From: Haliea sp.
Lineage (GTDB): Bacteria > Pseudomonadota > Gammaproteobacteria > Pseudomonadales > Halieaceae
Assembly: GCA_002692965.1 (NCBI GenBank)
Contig: NZNC01000015.1
Location: 62,001-126,000 of the forward strand
DNA length: 64,000 bases
Direction: 5' to 3'
Shown: piece after piece, positions 36,870 through 46,746 of the stretch
Layout of the letters: every line of letters begins with the position of its first letter
How positions within the stretch are numbered: position 1 is the stretch's first letter
Notes under the pieces: generated by a model
Database searches by the model: none
What the model was told of the DNA's origin: nothing
The model's input: only the letters and a program-made list of their open reading frames with translations
Translations under genes and position numbers: made by a program

Positions 36870-37340
36870 GTGAAGCCAATGCCCCTGACACTTCTCGAAC
36901 GCCAGCGCTGGTTGGCTCCGTTTGCCTGCCTGCTGGCGCTACTTGCCCTGCCGGCCCAGGCCCAGCTATCCGAGCGCTACGGACCCTATGAACTGCACTA
37001 CAGTGTGGTCAATACCAGTTTCCTGGCACCGGAGATTGCCGCCCGCTACCAGCTCACCCGGGGCCGAAACTATGCCATCCTCAACCTGGCAGTTCGCGAA
37101 CACCTGGACGATGGCAGCACCGAGGCACGCGCCATGCGCCTGCAGGGCAGCGCGACCGATCTGCTGAACAAGCAGCAGGTGCTCGATTTCCAGGAGATCC
37201 GTGAGGGCTCGGCTATCTACTATATCGCCGAGTTCCGCTTCATCGATGAGGAATGGCTGCGTTTCGAGGTCGACTTCCGCCCCGAGGGCGGCACCCGCAG
37301 CTACCGCTTTGAACTGCGCAAGCAGCTCTACGAGAACTGA
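36870..37340 (+). CDS. exported DUF4426 protein
   Basis: 156 aa from a GTG at 36870, 10 bp after metW. The signal peptide is about 1-31 (basic start, '[17 protein letters not shown]'). The mature part has '[24 protein letters not shown]' and '[14 protein letters not shown]', typical of DUF4426, and it is predicted to be a periplasmic beta-rich protein. Function unknown. The same gene lies between metW and rdgB in many gammaproteobacteria, so it belongs to the conserved metXW-rdgB-hemW run. Two bases separate it from rdgB. Confidence 0.88.
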   Translation: MKPMPLTLLERQRWLAPFACLLALLALPAQAQLSERYGPYELHYSVVNTSFLAPEIAARYQLTRGRNYAILNLAVREHLDDGSTEARAMRLQGSATDLLNKQQVLDFQEIREGSAIYYIAEFRFIDEEWLRFEVDFRPEGGTRSYRFELRKQLYEN

Positions 37341-37342
37341 AG

Positions 37343-37939
37343 ATGAGCGACACCACGATTGTCCTGGCCAGTGGCAACGCTGGCAAACTGGCCGAACTGC
37401 AGCGGATTCTGGCCCCCCTGGGTGTAACCCTGCGCCCGCAATCCGACTACCGCGTGCCCGAGGTCGAAGAAACCGGGCTGACCTTTGTCGAGAATGCCTT
37501 GCTCAAGGCCCGCGCCGCGGCCATCCACAGCGGGCTGCCGGCGATTGCCGACGACTCCGGCCTGGAGGTCGATGCCCTGCAGGGCGCGCCGGGTATCCGC
37601 TCCGCCCGCTACGCGGAGGGTGGCGATGCCGCTAACAACGCGAAGCTGCTGGAGGCCCTGGACGGGGTGCCGGAATCCGGGCGCACTGCGCGCTACCAGT
37701 GCGTGCTGGTGTATTTGCGCCACCCCGCGGACCCCACCCCCCTGATCTGCAACGGCAGCTGGGAAGGCCGCATCCTGGCGGCGCCACGGGGCGATGGCGG
37801 CTTCGGCTATGACCCACTGTTCTGGGTTCCGGAGTGTGGCTGCAGCGCCGCCGAGCTGGACGCCGCCGAGAAAAACCGCATCAGCCACCGCGCGCGCGCC
37901 AGTGCGGCCATGCTGGAGGCCCTGGGTCAGCGCCAATGA
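37343..37939 (+). CDS. rdgB: XTP/dITP pyrophosphatase (RdgB/HAM1)
   Basis: 198 aa. It removes non-canonical purine nucleotides (XTP, dITP) from the pool. It shows '[18 protein letters not shown]' at the N-terminus, '[19 protein letters not shown]', '[24 protein letters not shown]', '[13 protein letters not shown]' and '[10 protein letters not shown]', all family-diagnostic. The ATG at 37343 is just after the DUF4426 stop. Its stop overlaps the hemW ATG (ATGA). Confidence 0.96.
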   Translation: MSDTTIVLASGNAGKLAELQRILAPLGVTLRPQSDYRVPEVEETGLTFVENALLKARAAAIHSGLPAIADDSGLEVDALQGAPGIRSARYAEGGDAANNAKLLEALDGVPESGRTARYQCVLVYLRHPADPTPLICNGSWEGRILAAPRGDGGFGYDPLFWVPECGCSAAELDAAEKNRISHRARASAAMLEALGQRQ

Positions 37940-39084
37940 GCCTGCCCGAACTGCCGCCGCTCGGCCTGTATATCCACCTGCCCTGGTGCGAGCGCAAGTG
38001 TCCCTACTGCGACTTCAACTCCCACGAGCGCGAAAACCTGCCCGAGCAGGCCTATGTCGAGGCGCTGCTGCGGGACCTGGAAAACGACTTGCCCCTGGCC
38101 CAGGGCCGCAGCGTCCGGACCCTGTTCATTGGCGGCGGTACCCCGAGCCTGTTCAGCGCCGGCGCCATTCGCACCCTGCTGCAGGGCATTGCCGCGCGCC
38201 TGCCACTGGCCGAGGATCTCGAGGCCACGCTGGAAGCCAATCCCGGTAGCGCCGAAGCCGCCCGCTTCGCCGGCTACCGGGAAGCGGGCATCAACCGGTT
38301 ATCCCTGGGCATCCAGTCCTTCGGCAATCACCAACTGCGGGCACTCGGCCGGATTCACGACAGCGACCAGGCCCACGCCGCCATTCTCGCAGCCCGCGAG
38401 GCCGGCTTTGCCCGCCTCAATCTGGACCTGATGCACGGTCTGCCCGGCCAGACCGAGGCGGATGCCCTGGCCGACCTGCGCCAGGCCCTGGACTACAACA
38501 GCGGCCACCTGTCCTGGTATCAGCTCACCATCGAGCAGAACACGGTATTCCACAAGCATCCCCCGCTGTTGCCGGTGGAGGATGCCCTGGCCGACATCCA
38601 GGACGCCGGCGAGGGCCTGCTGCAAGCCGCCAAGCTGGAAAACTACGAGGTGTCCGCCTGGGCGCTTCCGGGCCACGCCTGCCGGCACAACCGCAATTAC
38701 TGGACCTTCGGCGACTACCTGGGCATCGGTGCGGGCGCCCACGGCAAGATCAGCCATCCCGATGGCCGCATTCAGCGCTACGCGAAAAAGCGACAGCCAG
38801 AGGCCTATCTGTCGGCCGCCGGGGGCGAGCATCGGGCGCGACAGGACTGGCTGGAGCAGGAAGCCCTGCCGGGCGAGTATCTACTCAACGCCCTGCGACT
38901 GCGGGAGGGCTTTCTGCTGGCGGACTACCGGGCGCGCACGGGCCTGGATCGGGACTCCCTGCAACCGGCCCTGGACACGATGCTGGCGCGGGGCCTGCTA
39001 GCGGAAAACCCGGATACGGGCAACATCCGCGCCACCCCCCTGGGACGACGCTTCCTCGATTCGGTGATTGCCGAGTTTCTCTAG
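37936..39084 (+). CDS. hemW: radical-SAM heme chaperone HemW
   Basis: 382 aa from ATG 37936 overlapping the rdgB stop; an upstream in-frame extension lies inside rdgB. The radical-SAM cluster C-x3-C-x2-C is seen in '[14 protein letters not shown]' (near 19-30), with '[11 protein letters not shown]' and '[19 protein letters not shown]'. The cysteine after C-x2-C is F, as in HemW rather than the coproporphyrinogen oxidase HemN. It binds heme and delivers it to respiratory proteins. The C-terminal HemN_C domain is present. Last gene of the plus-strand run starting at yggS. Confidence 0.93.
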   Translation: MSLPELPPLGLYIHLPWCERKCPYCDFNSHERENLPEQAYVEALLRDLENDLPLAQGRSVRTLFIGGGTPSLFSAGAIRTLLQGIAARLPLAEDLEATLEANPGSAEAARFAGYREAGINRLSLGIQSFGNHQLRALGRIHDSDQAHAAILAAREAGFARLNLDLMHGLPGQTEADALADLRQALDYNSGHLSWYQLTIEQNTVFHKHPPLLPVEDALADIQDAGEGLLQAAKLENYEVSAWALPGHACRHNRNYWTFGDYLGIGAGAHGKISHPDGRIQRYAKKRQPEAYLSAAGGEHRARQDWLEQEALPGEYLLNALRLREGFLLADYRARTGLDRDSLQPALDTMLARGLLAENPDTGNIRATPLGRRFLDSVIAEFL

Positions 39085-39178
39085 TGTCGGGCATTAGCCT
39101 TGGGACTCGGGTAGCGCCCCGTGGGGCCGGCCGCGCAAGGCCGCGCACCGCGGGCTTACCGTGCCGGCGTCGGGACGC

Positions 39179-39874
39179 CTAGACGCGCCGGAACAACAAA
39201 TCCCAGACCCCGTGACCGAGGCGCTCGCCCCGGGCCTCGAACTTGGTCAGGGGCCGGTGATCCGGACGCGGCGCGTACTCGCCGGCCCCGGCGGTATTCT
39301 CCAGCCCCGGCGTGGCAGACAGCACGTCGAGCATCTGCTCGGCGTAGTTCTCCCAGTCCGTCGCCAGGTGCAGGATGCCGCCCGGCTTGAGATAGGTGAC
39401 CAGTGAGGCGGTGAAGGAGGGCTGGATCAGGCGACGCTTGTGATGGCGCTTCTTGTGCCAGGGATCGGGGAAGAATATCTGGATGGTATCCAGAGAGCCC
39501 GGGGGAATACAGTCGCGCAGGACCTCGACGGCGTCGTGGCAGTAGACGCGGATATTCTCCACGCCGCGCTCTTCCATCAGGTGCAGCAGCTTGCCCACCC
39601 CCGGACGGTGCACTTCCACGCCGATGAAATCCGTGTCCGGCGCTGCCGCGGCCATTTCCACCAGGGACTGGCCCATGCCAAAGCCGATCTCGAATACCCG
39701 GGGTGCCTCCCGCCCGAAAACCTGAGGATAATCCAGCAGACCGTCCCGGTGCTCGAGACCAAAGCGCGGCCAGCCGTGCTCAAGGCCGCGCTGCTGGGCA
39801 TCGGTCATGCGACCGTGGCGCAGGACAAAACTGCGGATGGCTCGCCGTTGTCCGGCGTCGGGGGCGTCGTTCAT
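39179..39874 (-). CDS. trmB: tRNA (guanine-N7-)-methyltransferase
   Basis: 231 aa. It makes m7G46 in tRNA variable loops. It shows '[25 protein letters not shown]' split over the SAM site near 60-85, '[13 protein letters not shown]', '[19 protein letters not shown]' and '[14 protein letters not shown]', all TrmB hallmarks. ATG at 39872-39874. It is convergent with hemW (94-bp GC-rich spacer with no T-run terminator) and is 4 bp downstream of the DUF423 gene. Confidence 0.96.
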   Translation of the reverse strand: MNDAPDAGQRRAIRSFVLRHGRMTDAQQRGLEHGWPRFGLEHRDGLLDYPQVFGREAPRVFEIGFGMGQSLVEMAAAAPDTDFIGVEVHRPGVGKLLHLMEERGVENIRVYCHDAVEVLRDCIPPGSLDTIQIFFPDPWHKKRHHKRRLIQPSFTASLVTYLKPGGILHLATDWENYAEQMLDVLSATPGLENTAGAGEYAPRPDHRPLTKFEARGERLGHGVWDLLFRRV

Positions 39875-39878
39875 GGTT

Positions 39879-40256
39879 TCAGGGCAACAGTTTCCAGCTG
39901 GCGGCGGCCAGGCAGCCCCAACCGGCGATAAAGGCGAGGCCGCCGAGGGGCGTCACCGCCCCCAGCCAGCGCTGGCCAGTCAGTGCCAGCAGGTAGAGGC
40001 TGCCGGAAAAGACCAGCAACCCGCAGAGAAACAGCCAGCCGCTGCTGCGCAGCAGGGCGATACCGGGATACTGCAGGGCAATGATGCCGACAGCCAGCAA
40101 CGCCAGGGAGTGGGTGAAGTGATACTGGACCGCGGTTTCGAACACGCCCAGGGCATAGTCGTCCAGGCGCGCCTTCAGGGCGTGGGCACCAAAGGCGCCA
40201 AAGACAACCGCCAGGAGGCCACTGATCGCGGCGGTGGCAATGAATTGCGGCCCCAT
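39879..40256 (-). CDS. DUF423 membrane protein (YgdD-like)
   Basis: 125 aa with four hydrophobic segments (about 6-26, 42-62, 70-90, 98-122). The N-terminal '[22 protein letters not shown]' and '[20 protein letters not shown]' are DUF423 signatures. Inner membrane, function unknown. Its ATG overlaps the stop of rpoH (ATGA), so it is translated from the rpoH transcript and may be induced with it on heat stress (inference). Confidence 0.92.
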   Translation of the reverse strand: MGPQFIATAAISGLLAVVFGAFGAHALKARLDDYALGVFETAVQYHFTHSLALLAVGIIALQYPGIALLRSSGWLFLCGLLVFSGSLYLLALTGQRWLGAVTPLGGLAFIAGWGCLAAASWKLLP

Positions 40257-41110
40257 CAGGCGACCATTGCCGCCCGCAGTTTTTTCATGGCGTTCTGCTC
40301 CAGCTGGCGAATGCGCTCGGCGGAAACCGAGTACTTGGCCGCCAGCTCGTGCAGTGTCGCCTTGCTCTCCGCGAGCCAGCGCTGGGCCAGGATGTCGCGG
40401 CTGCGCTCGTCGAGGCCATCCAGGGCCAGGTAGAGCTTCTCCTCGCTGCTCTCCTGCCAGTCGTCGGACTCAACCGCCACGGCCGGATCCGAACGTTGAT
40501 CCTCCAGGTAGTACTGCGGGGCCTGCCAGCTGTCCTCGTCATCGCTGTCCACCGGCGCGTCAAAAGCCAGGTCGCGGCTGCTGAGACGGCCTTCCATACG
40601 CTGCACTTCGGCGACGTCCACCCCCAGCTCGCTGGCCACCGCCTGGGCCTCCTCACTGGTCAACCAGGCGAGGCTTTTTTTCGCACTGCGCAGATTGAAG
40701 AACAGTTTGCGCTGGGCCTTGGTCGTGGCCACCTTCACGATGCGCCAGTTGCGCAGAATGAATTCGTGCATTTCGGCCTTGATCCAGTGCACCGCAAAGG
40801 AGACCAGGCGGACGCCCTTCTCGGGATTGAAGCGGCGTACCGCCTTCATCAGGCCGACATTGCCCTCCTGGATCAGGTCGGCCTCGGCGAGGCCGTAGCC
40901 GGAATAGCTGCGCGCGATATGCACCACGAAACGCAGGTGAGACATCACCAGCTCCCGGGCCGCTTCCAGGTTGTCGTTGTAGTAGAGGTCCTCCGCCAGC
41001 TCGCGCTCGCGCTCGGGTGTGAGCAGTGGAATGCTGCTGACCGCCTGCACATAGGCGGTCAGATTGGCCCCCGGTGCCATCTGGTAGAGGGGCTGCAGGG
41101 TCTTGCTCAT
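40256..41110 (-). CDS. rpoH: RNA polymerase heat-shock sigma factor (sigma-32)
   Basis: 284 aa, the E. coli length, from ATG 41108-41110 with GGAGAAG 8 bp upstream; an earlier in-frame ATG (41131) has no such site. It has region 2 ('[44 protein letters not shown]', split around 77-120), the RpoH box '[14 protein letters not shown]' (near 132) and region 4 ('[27 protein letters not shown]'). It directs transcription of chaperone and protease genes. A perfect CIRCE element and a candidate sigma-E-like promoter lie in its leader. DUF423 overlaps its end. Confidence 0.97.
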   Translation of the reverse strand: MSKTLQPLYQMAPGANLTAYVQAVSSIPLLTPERERELAEDLYYNDNLEAARELVMSHLRFVVHIARSYSGYGLAEADLIQEGNVGLMKAVRRFNPEKGVRLVSFAVHWIKAEMHEFILRNWRIVKVATTKAQRKLFFNLRSAKKSLAWLTSEEAQAVASELGVDVAEVQRMEGRLSSRDLAFDAPVDSDDEDSWQAPQYYLEDQRSDPAVAVESDDWQESSEEKLYLALDGLDERSRDILAQRWLAESKATLHELAAKYSVSAERIRQLEQNAMKKLRAAMVA

Positions 41111-41140
41111 GCGATCTTCTCCATCTGTCATGGCGCTAGT

Positions 41141-41167
41141 TTAGCACTCATGTTATTAGAGTGCTAA
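41141..41167. promoter_or_regulatory. perfect CIRCE element (HrcA operator) upstream of rpoH
   Basis: TTAGCACTC (41141-41149), nine bases, GAGTGCTAA (41159-41167): an exact match to the CIRCE consensus TTAGCACTC-N9-GAGTGCTAA. It lies 31-57 bp upstream of the rpoH ATG and on the other side faces the stop of ftsX. CIRCE is bound by the repressor HrcA and is best known before groESL and dnaK. Here it should let HrcA repress the sigma-32 gene itself. Confidence 0.95.
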
Positions 41168-41181
41168 CCCCGGAAAAGTTC
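41156..41181 (-). promoter_or_regulatory. candidate sigma-E-like promoter for rpoH, overlapped by CIRCE
   Basis: Reading the minus strand: GAACTT (41181-41176), 15 bp, TCTAA (41160-41156). Sigma-E promoters are GAACTT-N16/17-TCTGA, so the -35 is exact and the -10 and spacing are off by one each. E. coli rpoH also has a sigma-E promoter. The -10 lies inside the CIRCE element. An alternative sigma-70 reading of TAATAA as -10 uses the same bases. Confidence 0.4.
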
Positions 41182-41223
41182 CCTGGCCAGGCATTTTTAT
41201 TCAGGCATATCAGTGACTTGGGC

Positions 41224-42192
41224 TTACGACGGCTCTATTTCGCCAAGATGCCGGGAGACCGCCAGCCAGGCGCCGGCCAGGCCCAGCAGCGCACCCAGCA
41301 GGACCAGGTAGGGAATCGCCATCGGCTCGGGTCCCAGGGGGGATGACCGCGCGCCGTAGAGTGCCGCTAGCTCGGTCGCGGCGGGCCCGACCAGGGCAAA
41401 AACCGCTACCACCAGCAGGCCCGCGCAGAGTCCGCCGCCGACCCCGTACCAGAGGCCGGTGTAAAGAAACGGTCGCCGCACGAACGCATCGCTGCCACCG
41501 ACCAGCTTGACCACCAGGATTTCCTCGCGGCGACTCTCGATCGCCAGCCGCAGCGTGTTGCCCAGGATCAGCACCACGCCCAGCAACAGCAGGCCACCCA
41601 GCACCCACACCACCCGACGTCCCAGGTCGGTGAGTTGCTGCAGTCGCGCCAGCCAGGCGCTGTCCAGGACCGCCTCCGCGACACGCTCGTCCCGCAGCAG
41701 GCGCGCTCGCAGCTGTGCAGCCTGCTCCGATGCCGCCGGCGCCACCAGCAGCAGGTGCGGCAGGGGATTCTGCTCCAGACCATCCAGCACGTCGGCAAAA
41801 CCGCTGAGCTCGCGAAACTCCACCAGGGCATCATCGCGGGACAAAAAATCCACCCGGGCTACGGCGGGTAATGCCTCCAGCTCCTCGCGCCAGGCCAGGG
41901 CAGCCTCCTCGCTGACACTCTCCCGCAGGAAGAGGGAGATGCGGTCGGGAGCCTGCCAGTCGCCGCTCAGCTGGCGGAATTCTTCCAGTGCCTGGGCGAG
42001 AACCGCGGGCAGAGCGAGCACGATACCGATGGCGAGGCAGGTCAGAAGGCTGCCCAGGGGCCGCGCCAGCAGGCGGCCAAGGCTGTCAGCGGCAGAATCC
42101 CGGTGATGACTCAGCCAGGCGCGGCCGCGATCCAGCAAGCCCGCGCGGCTGCTGATGGCGCCGTCCCGGCGCAGGACGCGCTCGCGACTCAC
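41224..42192 (-). CDS. ftsX: cell-division protein FtsX
   Basis: 322 aa permease-like subunit of the FtsEX complex. An N-terminal cytosolic tail of ~45 residues is followed by TM1 (about 48-70), a periplasmic loop of ~110 residues ('PDRISLFLRESVSEEAAL', 'VDFLSRDDALVEFRELSGF') and three further membrane segments (about 190-215, 240-265, 290-312), with 'LAIESRREEILVVKLVGGSDAFVRRPFLY' between TM2 and TM3. It activates septal peptidoglycan hydrolases through periplasmic partners. It overlaps ftsE by 4 bp. Confidence 0.95.
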   Translation of the reverse strand: MSRERVLRRDGAISSRAGLLDRGRAWLSHHRDSAADSLGRLLARPLGSLLTCLAIGIVLALPAVLAQALEEFRQLSGDWQAPDRISLFLRESVSEEAALAWREELEALPAVARVDFLSRDDALVEFRELSGFADVLDGLEQNPLPHLLLVAPAASEQAAQLRARLLRDERVAEAVLDSAWLARLQQLTDLGRRVVWVLGGLLLLGVVLILGNTLRLAIESRREEILVVKLVGGSDAFVRRPFLYTGLWYGVGGGLCAGLLVVAVFALVGPAATELAALYGARSSPLGPEPMAIPYLVLLGALLGLAGAWLAVSRHLGEIEPS

Positions 42193-42854
42193 GGGCCTCC
42201 GCTCCCCACCAGGCGCCCCTCGCGCAGTGTGAGGATGCGGTGGTGCAGGCGGGAAATCAGCGTCAGGTCGTGGCTGGCAATCAACACGGTTACCCCGACC
42301 CGGCTGAAGGCCTCGAACAACTGCATGATCTCCGCGGAAAGGGCCGGGTCGAGGTTGCCGGTGGGCTCGTCCGCCAGCAGAATCCGCGGGCGCCCCACCA
42401 CCGCCCGGGCGATGCCCACCCGCTGCTGCTCGCCACTGGACAGGCTGACCGGCAGCGCCCGCTCCCGCGGTAACAGGCCGACCTTGTCCAGGGCAGCGCG
42501 CACCCGGCGACCGATTTCGCGATGATCGTGACCGGCGATGACCAGGGGCAGCGCGACATTGTGGAACACATTGCGGTCCATCAGCAGCTGGTGATTCTGG
42601 AACACCACGCCGATATCGCGGCGGTGCCGGGGAATGCCGCGGCGACCGACCCGGGCCAGGTCGCGCCCATCCACCGTGACACGACCGCGAGTGGGACGTT
42701 CCATCAGCATGATCAGGCGCAGCAACGTACTCTTGCCGGCGCCGGAATGGCCAGTGAGAAACACCAGTTCATCGGGGCGGATCTCGAAGCTGACCTCGCT
42801 GAGGGCATCGCGGCCCTCAGCGTAACGCTTGCTGACCCGCTCGAAGGTGATCAT
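42189..42854 (-). CDS. ftsE: cell-division ATP-binding protein FtsE
   Basis: 221 aa ABC ATPase. It shows Walker A 'GHSGAGKSTLLRLIM' near 36-50, Q-loop 'FQNHQLLMDRNVF', signature 'SLSSGEQQRVGIARAVVGRP' near 137, Walker B 'ILLADEPTGNLDP' and the switch histidine in 'VLIASHDLTLI'. With FtsX it couples ATP hydrolysis to septal wall hydrolysis. Four-base overlaps with both ftsY (upstream) and ftsX (downstream) show tight translational coupling in the ftsY-ftsE-ftsX operon. Confidence 0.97.
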   Translation of the reverse strand: MITFERVSKRYAEGRDALSEVSFEIRPDELVFLTGHSGAGKSTLLRLIMLMERPTRGRVTVDGRDLARVGRRGIPRHRRDIGVVFQNHQLLMDRNVFHNVALPLVIAGHDHREIGRRVRAALDKVGLLPRERALPVSLSSGEQQRVGIARAVVGRPRILLADEPTGNLDPALSAEIMQLFEAFSRVGVTVLIASHDLTLISRLHHRILTLREGRLVGSGGP

Positions 42855-44023
42855 CCGCGCGCTTCGTCGCTCCCGAACAGGGCGCGAATGAAGGGCTCGG
42901 CGGCGAAGGGCCGCAGGTCTTCCGCGGTCTCGCCGATACCGATATAGCGGATCGGCAGGCCCAGCTTGCGAGCAATGGCGAAGATCACGCCGCCCTTGGC
43001 GGTCCCGTCCAGCTTGGTCAGTGTCAGGCCAGTGACACCCACGACCTCCTGGAACTGGCTGGCCTGGGCCAGTGCGTTCTGGCCGGTGCCGGCATCCAGC
43101 ACCAGCATCACCTCGTGGGGTGCCCCGGCATCCAGTTTGCCCATGACCCGGACCACCTTGCGCAACTCCTCCATCAGGTTGTCCTTGTTGTGCAGTCGCC
43201 CTGCGGTATCGGCAATCAACACATCCACCCCGCGCGCCTGAGCCGCCTGCAGGGCATCGTAAATCACCGAGGCACTGTCGGCCCCGGTGTGCTGGGCGAT
43301 TACCGGCACCTGGTGGCGATCCCCCCAGGCCTGCAGCTGCTCCACGGCAGCGGCGCGGAAGGTGTCCCCCGCCGCCAGCATTACCGAGCGCCCCTCGGAC
43401 TGGAAACGACGCGCCAGCTTGCCGATGGTGGTGGTCTTGCCCACACCGTTGACCCCCACCATGAGAATCACGTAGGGCTTTTTGCCCCCCACGTCCAGCG
43501 GTTGCTCGCAGGGCTGCAACAGCGCCAGCAACTCTTCCTGCAAGGCGGCCTGCAGCGCCTCGGGGCGCGTCAGCTCCTTGCGCGAAACGCGCCGTGTCAG
43601 GTGCTCGATGATCTCCATGGTGGCGTCGACGCCGACATCCGCCATCAGCAGCGTCGACTCCAGTTCCTCCAGGAGCTCGGCATCGATTTCCTTGCGCCCC
43701 AGGAACAGGTTGCCGATCCCCTCCGCGAGATTCTCGCTGGTCCGGCTCAATCCGCGCTTCAGACGCGCGAACAAGCCGCCACTCTTGCCGGTCTCGCGGG
43801 GCTCCTGTGCCGCCACGGCGGCTTCGGGCCGCGTCTCTTCCACCTCGGGCACCGCACTCGTCTCGGGCACAACCGCGCTGGTTGCCGGTACTGCGGCCGC
43901 TTCCACCGCCGCCTCCGCGCGCTCGGGGGATTCGGCTGCCTCGGCGCCCGGCTCAACCCGGGGGGCCGCCTCGGCGGCCCGATCTGCCTCAGGCCGGGAT
44001 TTCTTGCGTCTGAAAAACTTCAT
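42851..44023 (-). CDS. ftsY: signal recognition particle receptor FtsY
   Basis: 390 aa. An acidic Ala/Glu-rich A domain (about 1-90) is followed by the N domain and the SRP-GTPase G domain: G1 'GVNGVGKTTTIGKLARRF' near 190, 'AAGDTFRAAAVEQLQ', 'DTAGRLHNKDNLMEEL', 'TKLDGTAKGGVIFAI' and 'YIGIGETAEDLRPF'. The basic 'MKFFRRKKSR' start helps membrane binding. It receives ribosome-SRP complexes at the inner membrane. It leads the ftsY-ftsE-ftsX operon and is divergent from rsmD. Confidence 0.97.
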   Translation of the reverse strand: MKFFRRKKSRPEADRAAEAAPRVEPGAEAAESPERAEAAVEAAAVPATSAVVPETSAVPEVEETRPEAAVAAQEPRETGKSGGLFARLKRGLSRTSENLAEGIGNLFLGRKEIDAELLEELESTLLMADVGVDATMEIIEHLTRRVSRKELTRPEALQAALQEELLALLQPCEQPLDVGGKKPYVILMVGVNGVGKTTTIGKLARRFQSEGRSVMLAAGDTFRAAAVEQLQAWGDRHQVPVIAQHTGADSASVIYDALQAAQARGVDVLIADTAGRLHNKDNLMEELRKVVRVMGKLDAGAPHEVMLVLDAGTGQNALAQASQFQEVVGVTGLTLTKLDGTAKGGVIFAIARKLGLPIRYIGIGETAEDLRPFAAEPFIRALFGSDEARG

Positions 44024-44109
44024 GGCTCTCGCGTCGTGGAATGGCGAAACATCAGGGCGTGGGAAACGCGGTATCCTACCACTGTTGCAGAAAGCGGAGA
44101 AATTTCCCG

Positions 44110-44718
44110 GTGGGCAGACAATCCCGACACACAGCAGGCCGCAGGACGCCGTCGACCGTTGGCGGGCGCGGCGAGCTGCGCATTATCGGCGGGCGCTGGC
44201 GGGGTCGGCGGCTGAGCTTTCACGCGGCACCGGGGCTGCGCCCGACCACTGACCGGGTTCGGGAAACCCTGTTCAACTGGCTGATGGGGGACGTGCTCGG
44301 CGCACGTTGCGCGGACCTCTTCTGTGGCAGTGGCGCACTCGGGCTGGAAGCCCTGTCACGGGGGGCCGAGCACTGCGATTTTGTCGACCGCGAGCCCGGG
44401 GCCATCCGGCAGTTGGAACAGCATCTGCGTACCCTGGAAGCCGAAAAGGCGGGCCAGTGCCACGGCGGCAGCGCCGAGGCCTTTGTCGCCGCGGCCGCCG
44501 GCCCGTGGAACATTGTCTTCGTCGACCCGCCCTTCGGCGCTGGACTGGTGCAGCCAATCTGCGACCTGCTGGCTCAACACGACTGTCTGTCCGCCGGCGC
44601 CTGCGTCTACGTGGAGACCGCCCGGGAGGAGCCCGCCCCCACAGTGCCCCCGAGCTGGCAACTGCACCGGGAAAAGCATGCCGGGGGTGTCACCAGCCGG
44701 CTGTACCGGCTGGACTGA
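44110..44718 (+). CDS. rsmD: 16S rRNA m2G966 methyltransferase
   Basis: 202 aa taken from GTG 44110, which has GGAGA about ten bases upstream; the frame is open to 44041 but that part is not family-like. Core: 'ELRIIGGRWRGRRLSF', 'LRPTTDRVRETLFNWL', SAM motif 'CADLFCGSGALGLEALSRGA' and the catalytic 'IVFVDPPFGAGL'. It methylates N2 of G966 in 16S rRNA. The start codon is the weakest part of the call. Followed by coaD, as commonly found. Confidence 0.94.
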   Translation: MGRQSRHTAGRRTPSTVGGRGELRIIGGRWRGRRLSFHAAPGLRPTTDRVRETLFNWLMGDVLGARCADLFCGSGALGLEALSRGAEHCDFVDREPGAIRQLEQHLRTLEAEKAGQCHGGSAEAFVAAAAGPWNIVFVDPPFGAGLVQPICDLLAQHDCLSAGACVYVETAREEPAPTVPPSWQLHREKHAGGVTSRLYRLD

Positions 44719-45279
<561 letters not shown>

Positions 45280-45359
45280 GCCTATCATTGCCCCGGAGTG
45301 ACCCGGAAGCTCGCGCGCTGCAGCTCCCGGCCAGACTGCTTGCCGGGGGCAAGGCCCGG

Positions 45360-45740
45360 CTAGTACTCCGCTTCGGCCTCGGCCGCCTTGCGCGCACGAT
45401 TGGCTTCGATGTCCTTGTAGCTGTAACCCGGCTTGCGACAGCCCAGGCAGCGTACGAAGGTGGTTTTCGCGGGCCCGACCATCAGCGTTTCCGCCGCCTC
45501 GCTGACGTTCCCCGCAAGGACGGTAAACGGCAGACTGACCAGGAAGGCCGCGGTGCCCGCGACGGTCATCACCGCCCCGATCGGCCGCGCAACCAGCAGG
45601 TCGCCGATCATTTCCGCCTCCGAGGGACTCTCGTCGATGGGCTGCTGGGCCTGCAGCGGGGGGGCAAGCGCCGCTGTCCCCGCCACCACAGCAGCCAGTG
45701 CGGCATGCCGACAGAATCGCCCGATAGTGTTTGTTTTCAT
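45360..45740 (-). CDS. small exported protein of unknown function
   Basis: 126 aa from ATG 45738-45740. The signal peptide is about 1-33 ('HAALAAVVAGTAALAPPLQA'). The mature part has one hydrophobic stretch (about 53-78, 'RPIGAVMTVAGTAAFLVSLPFTVLAG') followed by 'NVSEAAETLMVGPAKTTFVRCLGCRKPGYSYKD' over residues ~79-111, and a Lys/Ala/Glu-rich tail. Similar small exported proteins occur next to coaD in other gammaproteobacteria, by recall. The C-x2-C pair in 'RCLGCRK' could bind metal or heme but no partner motif is evident. Confidence 0.8.
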   Translation of the reverse strand: MKTNTIGRFCRHAALAAVVAGTAALAPPLQAQQPIDESPSEAEMIGDLLVARPIGAVMTVAGTAAFLVSLPFTVLAGNVSEAAETLMVGPAKTTFVRCLGCRKPGYSYKDIEANRARKAAEAEAEY

Positions 45741-45831
45741 GGCCGTGGTCTCCCGGCTGAAGTCCTGTTCCTGCTCCGCCACCTGCCGCGTTGCGCGGGG
45801 TGACGCGAACCGCCCCACCAGTGTAGCCCCA

Positions 45832-46644
45832 TCAACGCTGGCAGGTCACGCAGAATACACTGCTGCGCTGGCCCAGGCGTCGCTCGCGCAGCAGGCCGCC
45901 ACAACGCTTGCAGGCCTGCCCGGCGCGGCCATAAACAAAGAGCTGCTGGGCAAAGTAGCCCGGAGATCCATCGCTACCGACGAAGTCGCGCAGGGTGGTG
46001 CCACCCTGCTGAATCGCCGCCGCCAGAACCTCGCGAATGCGTTCGGCCAGGCGCTGGTAACGCTGCAGTGAGACCCGACCGGCGGCGCGATCGGGGCGAA
46101 TGCCGGCCAGAAACAGGGCCTCGCTGGCGTAAATGTTCCCCACCCCGACCACCACGGCGTTATCCATGATGAAAGGCTTGATCGCTGCGCGACGCCCGCG
46201 GGACAGACGGTAGAGGTGCTCCCCGGAAAAGGCCGGGGACAGGGGCTCGGGGCCCAGACTGGCCAGCAGCGGATGCCGCTCGCCCGGCTCCAGCCACAGC
46301 AGGCAGCCAAAACGGCGGGGGTCGTTGTAGCGCAGACGGTCACCGCTGGCGAGCAGGATGTCCACGTGGTCGTGAAGCCGGCGCGGGGCACCGTCGCGGA
46401 TCACGCGCAGGGAACCCGACATGCCCAGGTGCAGCAGCAGGCTGCCGGCGGCGGTATGGAACAGCAGGTACTTGGCCCGGCGCTCCACGGCAAGAATGTC
46501 CTGGCCTCCGAGCCGGGCCGGGAGGTCCGCGGGCACCGGCCAGCGCAAGCGCGGCTCGTGCACCTCCACGGCAGCCACGCGCTGCCCCAGCGCCCAGGGC
46601 TCCACGCCGCGGCGGGTTGTTTCGACTTCCGGCAATTCAGGCAT
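45832..46644 (-). CDS. mutM: formamidopyrimidine-DNA glycosylase
   Basis: 270 aa. It excises 8-oxoguanine and other oxidised purines. After Met, the catalytic N-terminal '[12 protein letters not shown]' is intact. The lysine of the beta-hairpin is in 'ERRAKYLLF', the helix-two-turn-helix includes '[14 protein letters not shown]', and the C-terminal zinc finger C-x2-C...C-x2-C is complete ('QACKRCGG' and 'FCVTCQR'). It is downstream of the rpmB-rpmG terminator and so likely has its own promoter. Confidence 0.97.
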   Translation of the reverse strand: MPELPEVETTRRGVEPWALGQRVAAVEVHEPRLRWPVPADLPARLGGQDILAVERRAKYLLFHTAAGSLLLHLGMSGSLRVIRDGAPRRLHDHVDILLASGDRLRYNDPRRFGCLLWLEPGERHPLLASLGPEPLSPAFSGEHLYRLSRGRRAAIKPFIMDNAVVVGVGNIYASEALFLAGIRPDRAAGRVSLQRYQRLAERIREVLAAAIQQGGTTLRDFVGSDGSPGYFAQQLFVYGRAGQACKRCGGLLRERRLGQRSSVFCVTCQR

Positions 46645-46693
46645 GGGAGGGGGCTCTAGCGGTCACAGGATCATAATCGGAGCCTGCCCAGAC

Positions 46694-46720
46694 AAAAAAC
46701 CCCGGACAGCGCCGGGGTTT
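46694..46720 (-). terminator. intrinsic terminator of the rpmB-rpmG operon
   Basis: On the minus strand AAACCCCGG pairs with CCGGGGTTT (46697-46705 with 46712-46720) around a 6-nt loop, followed by a T-run. It is 27 bp past the rpmG stop and 50 bp before the mutM start. Confidence 0.9.
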
Positions 46721-46746
46721 CTGGACATCATGCGGTCGCGCAAGCT

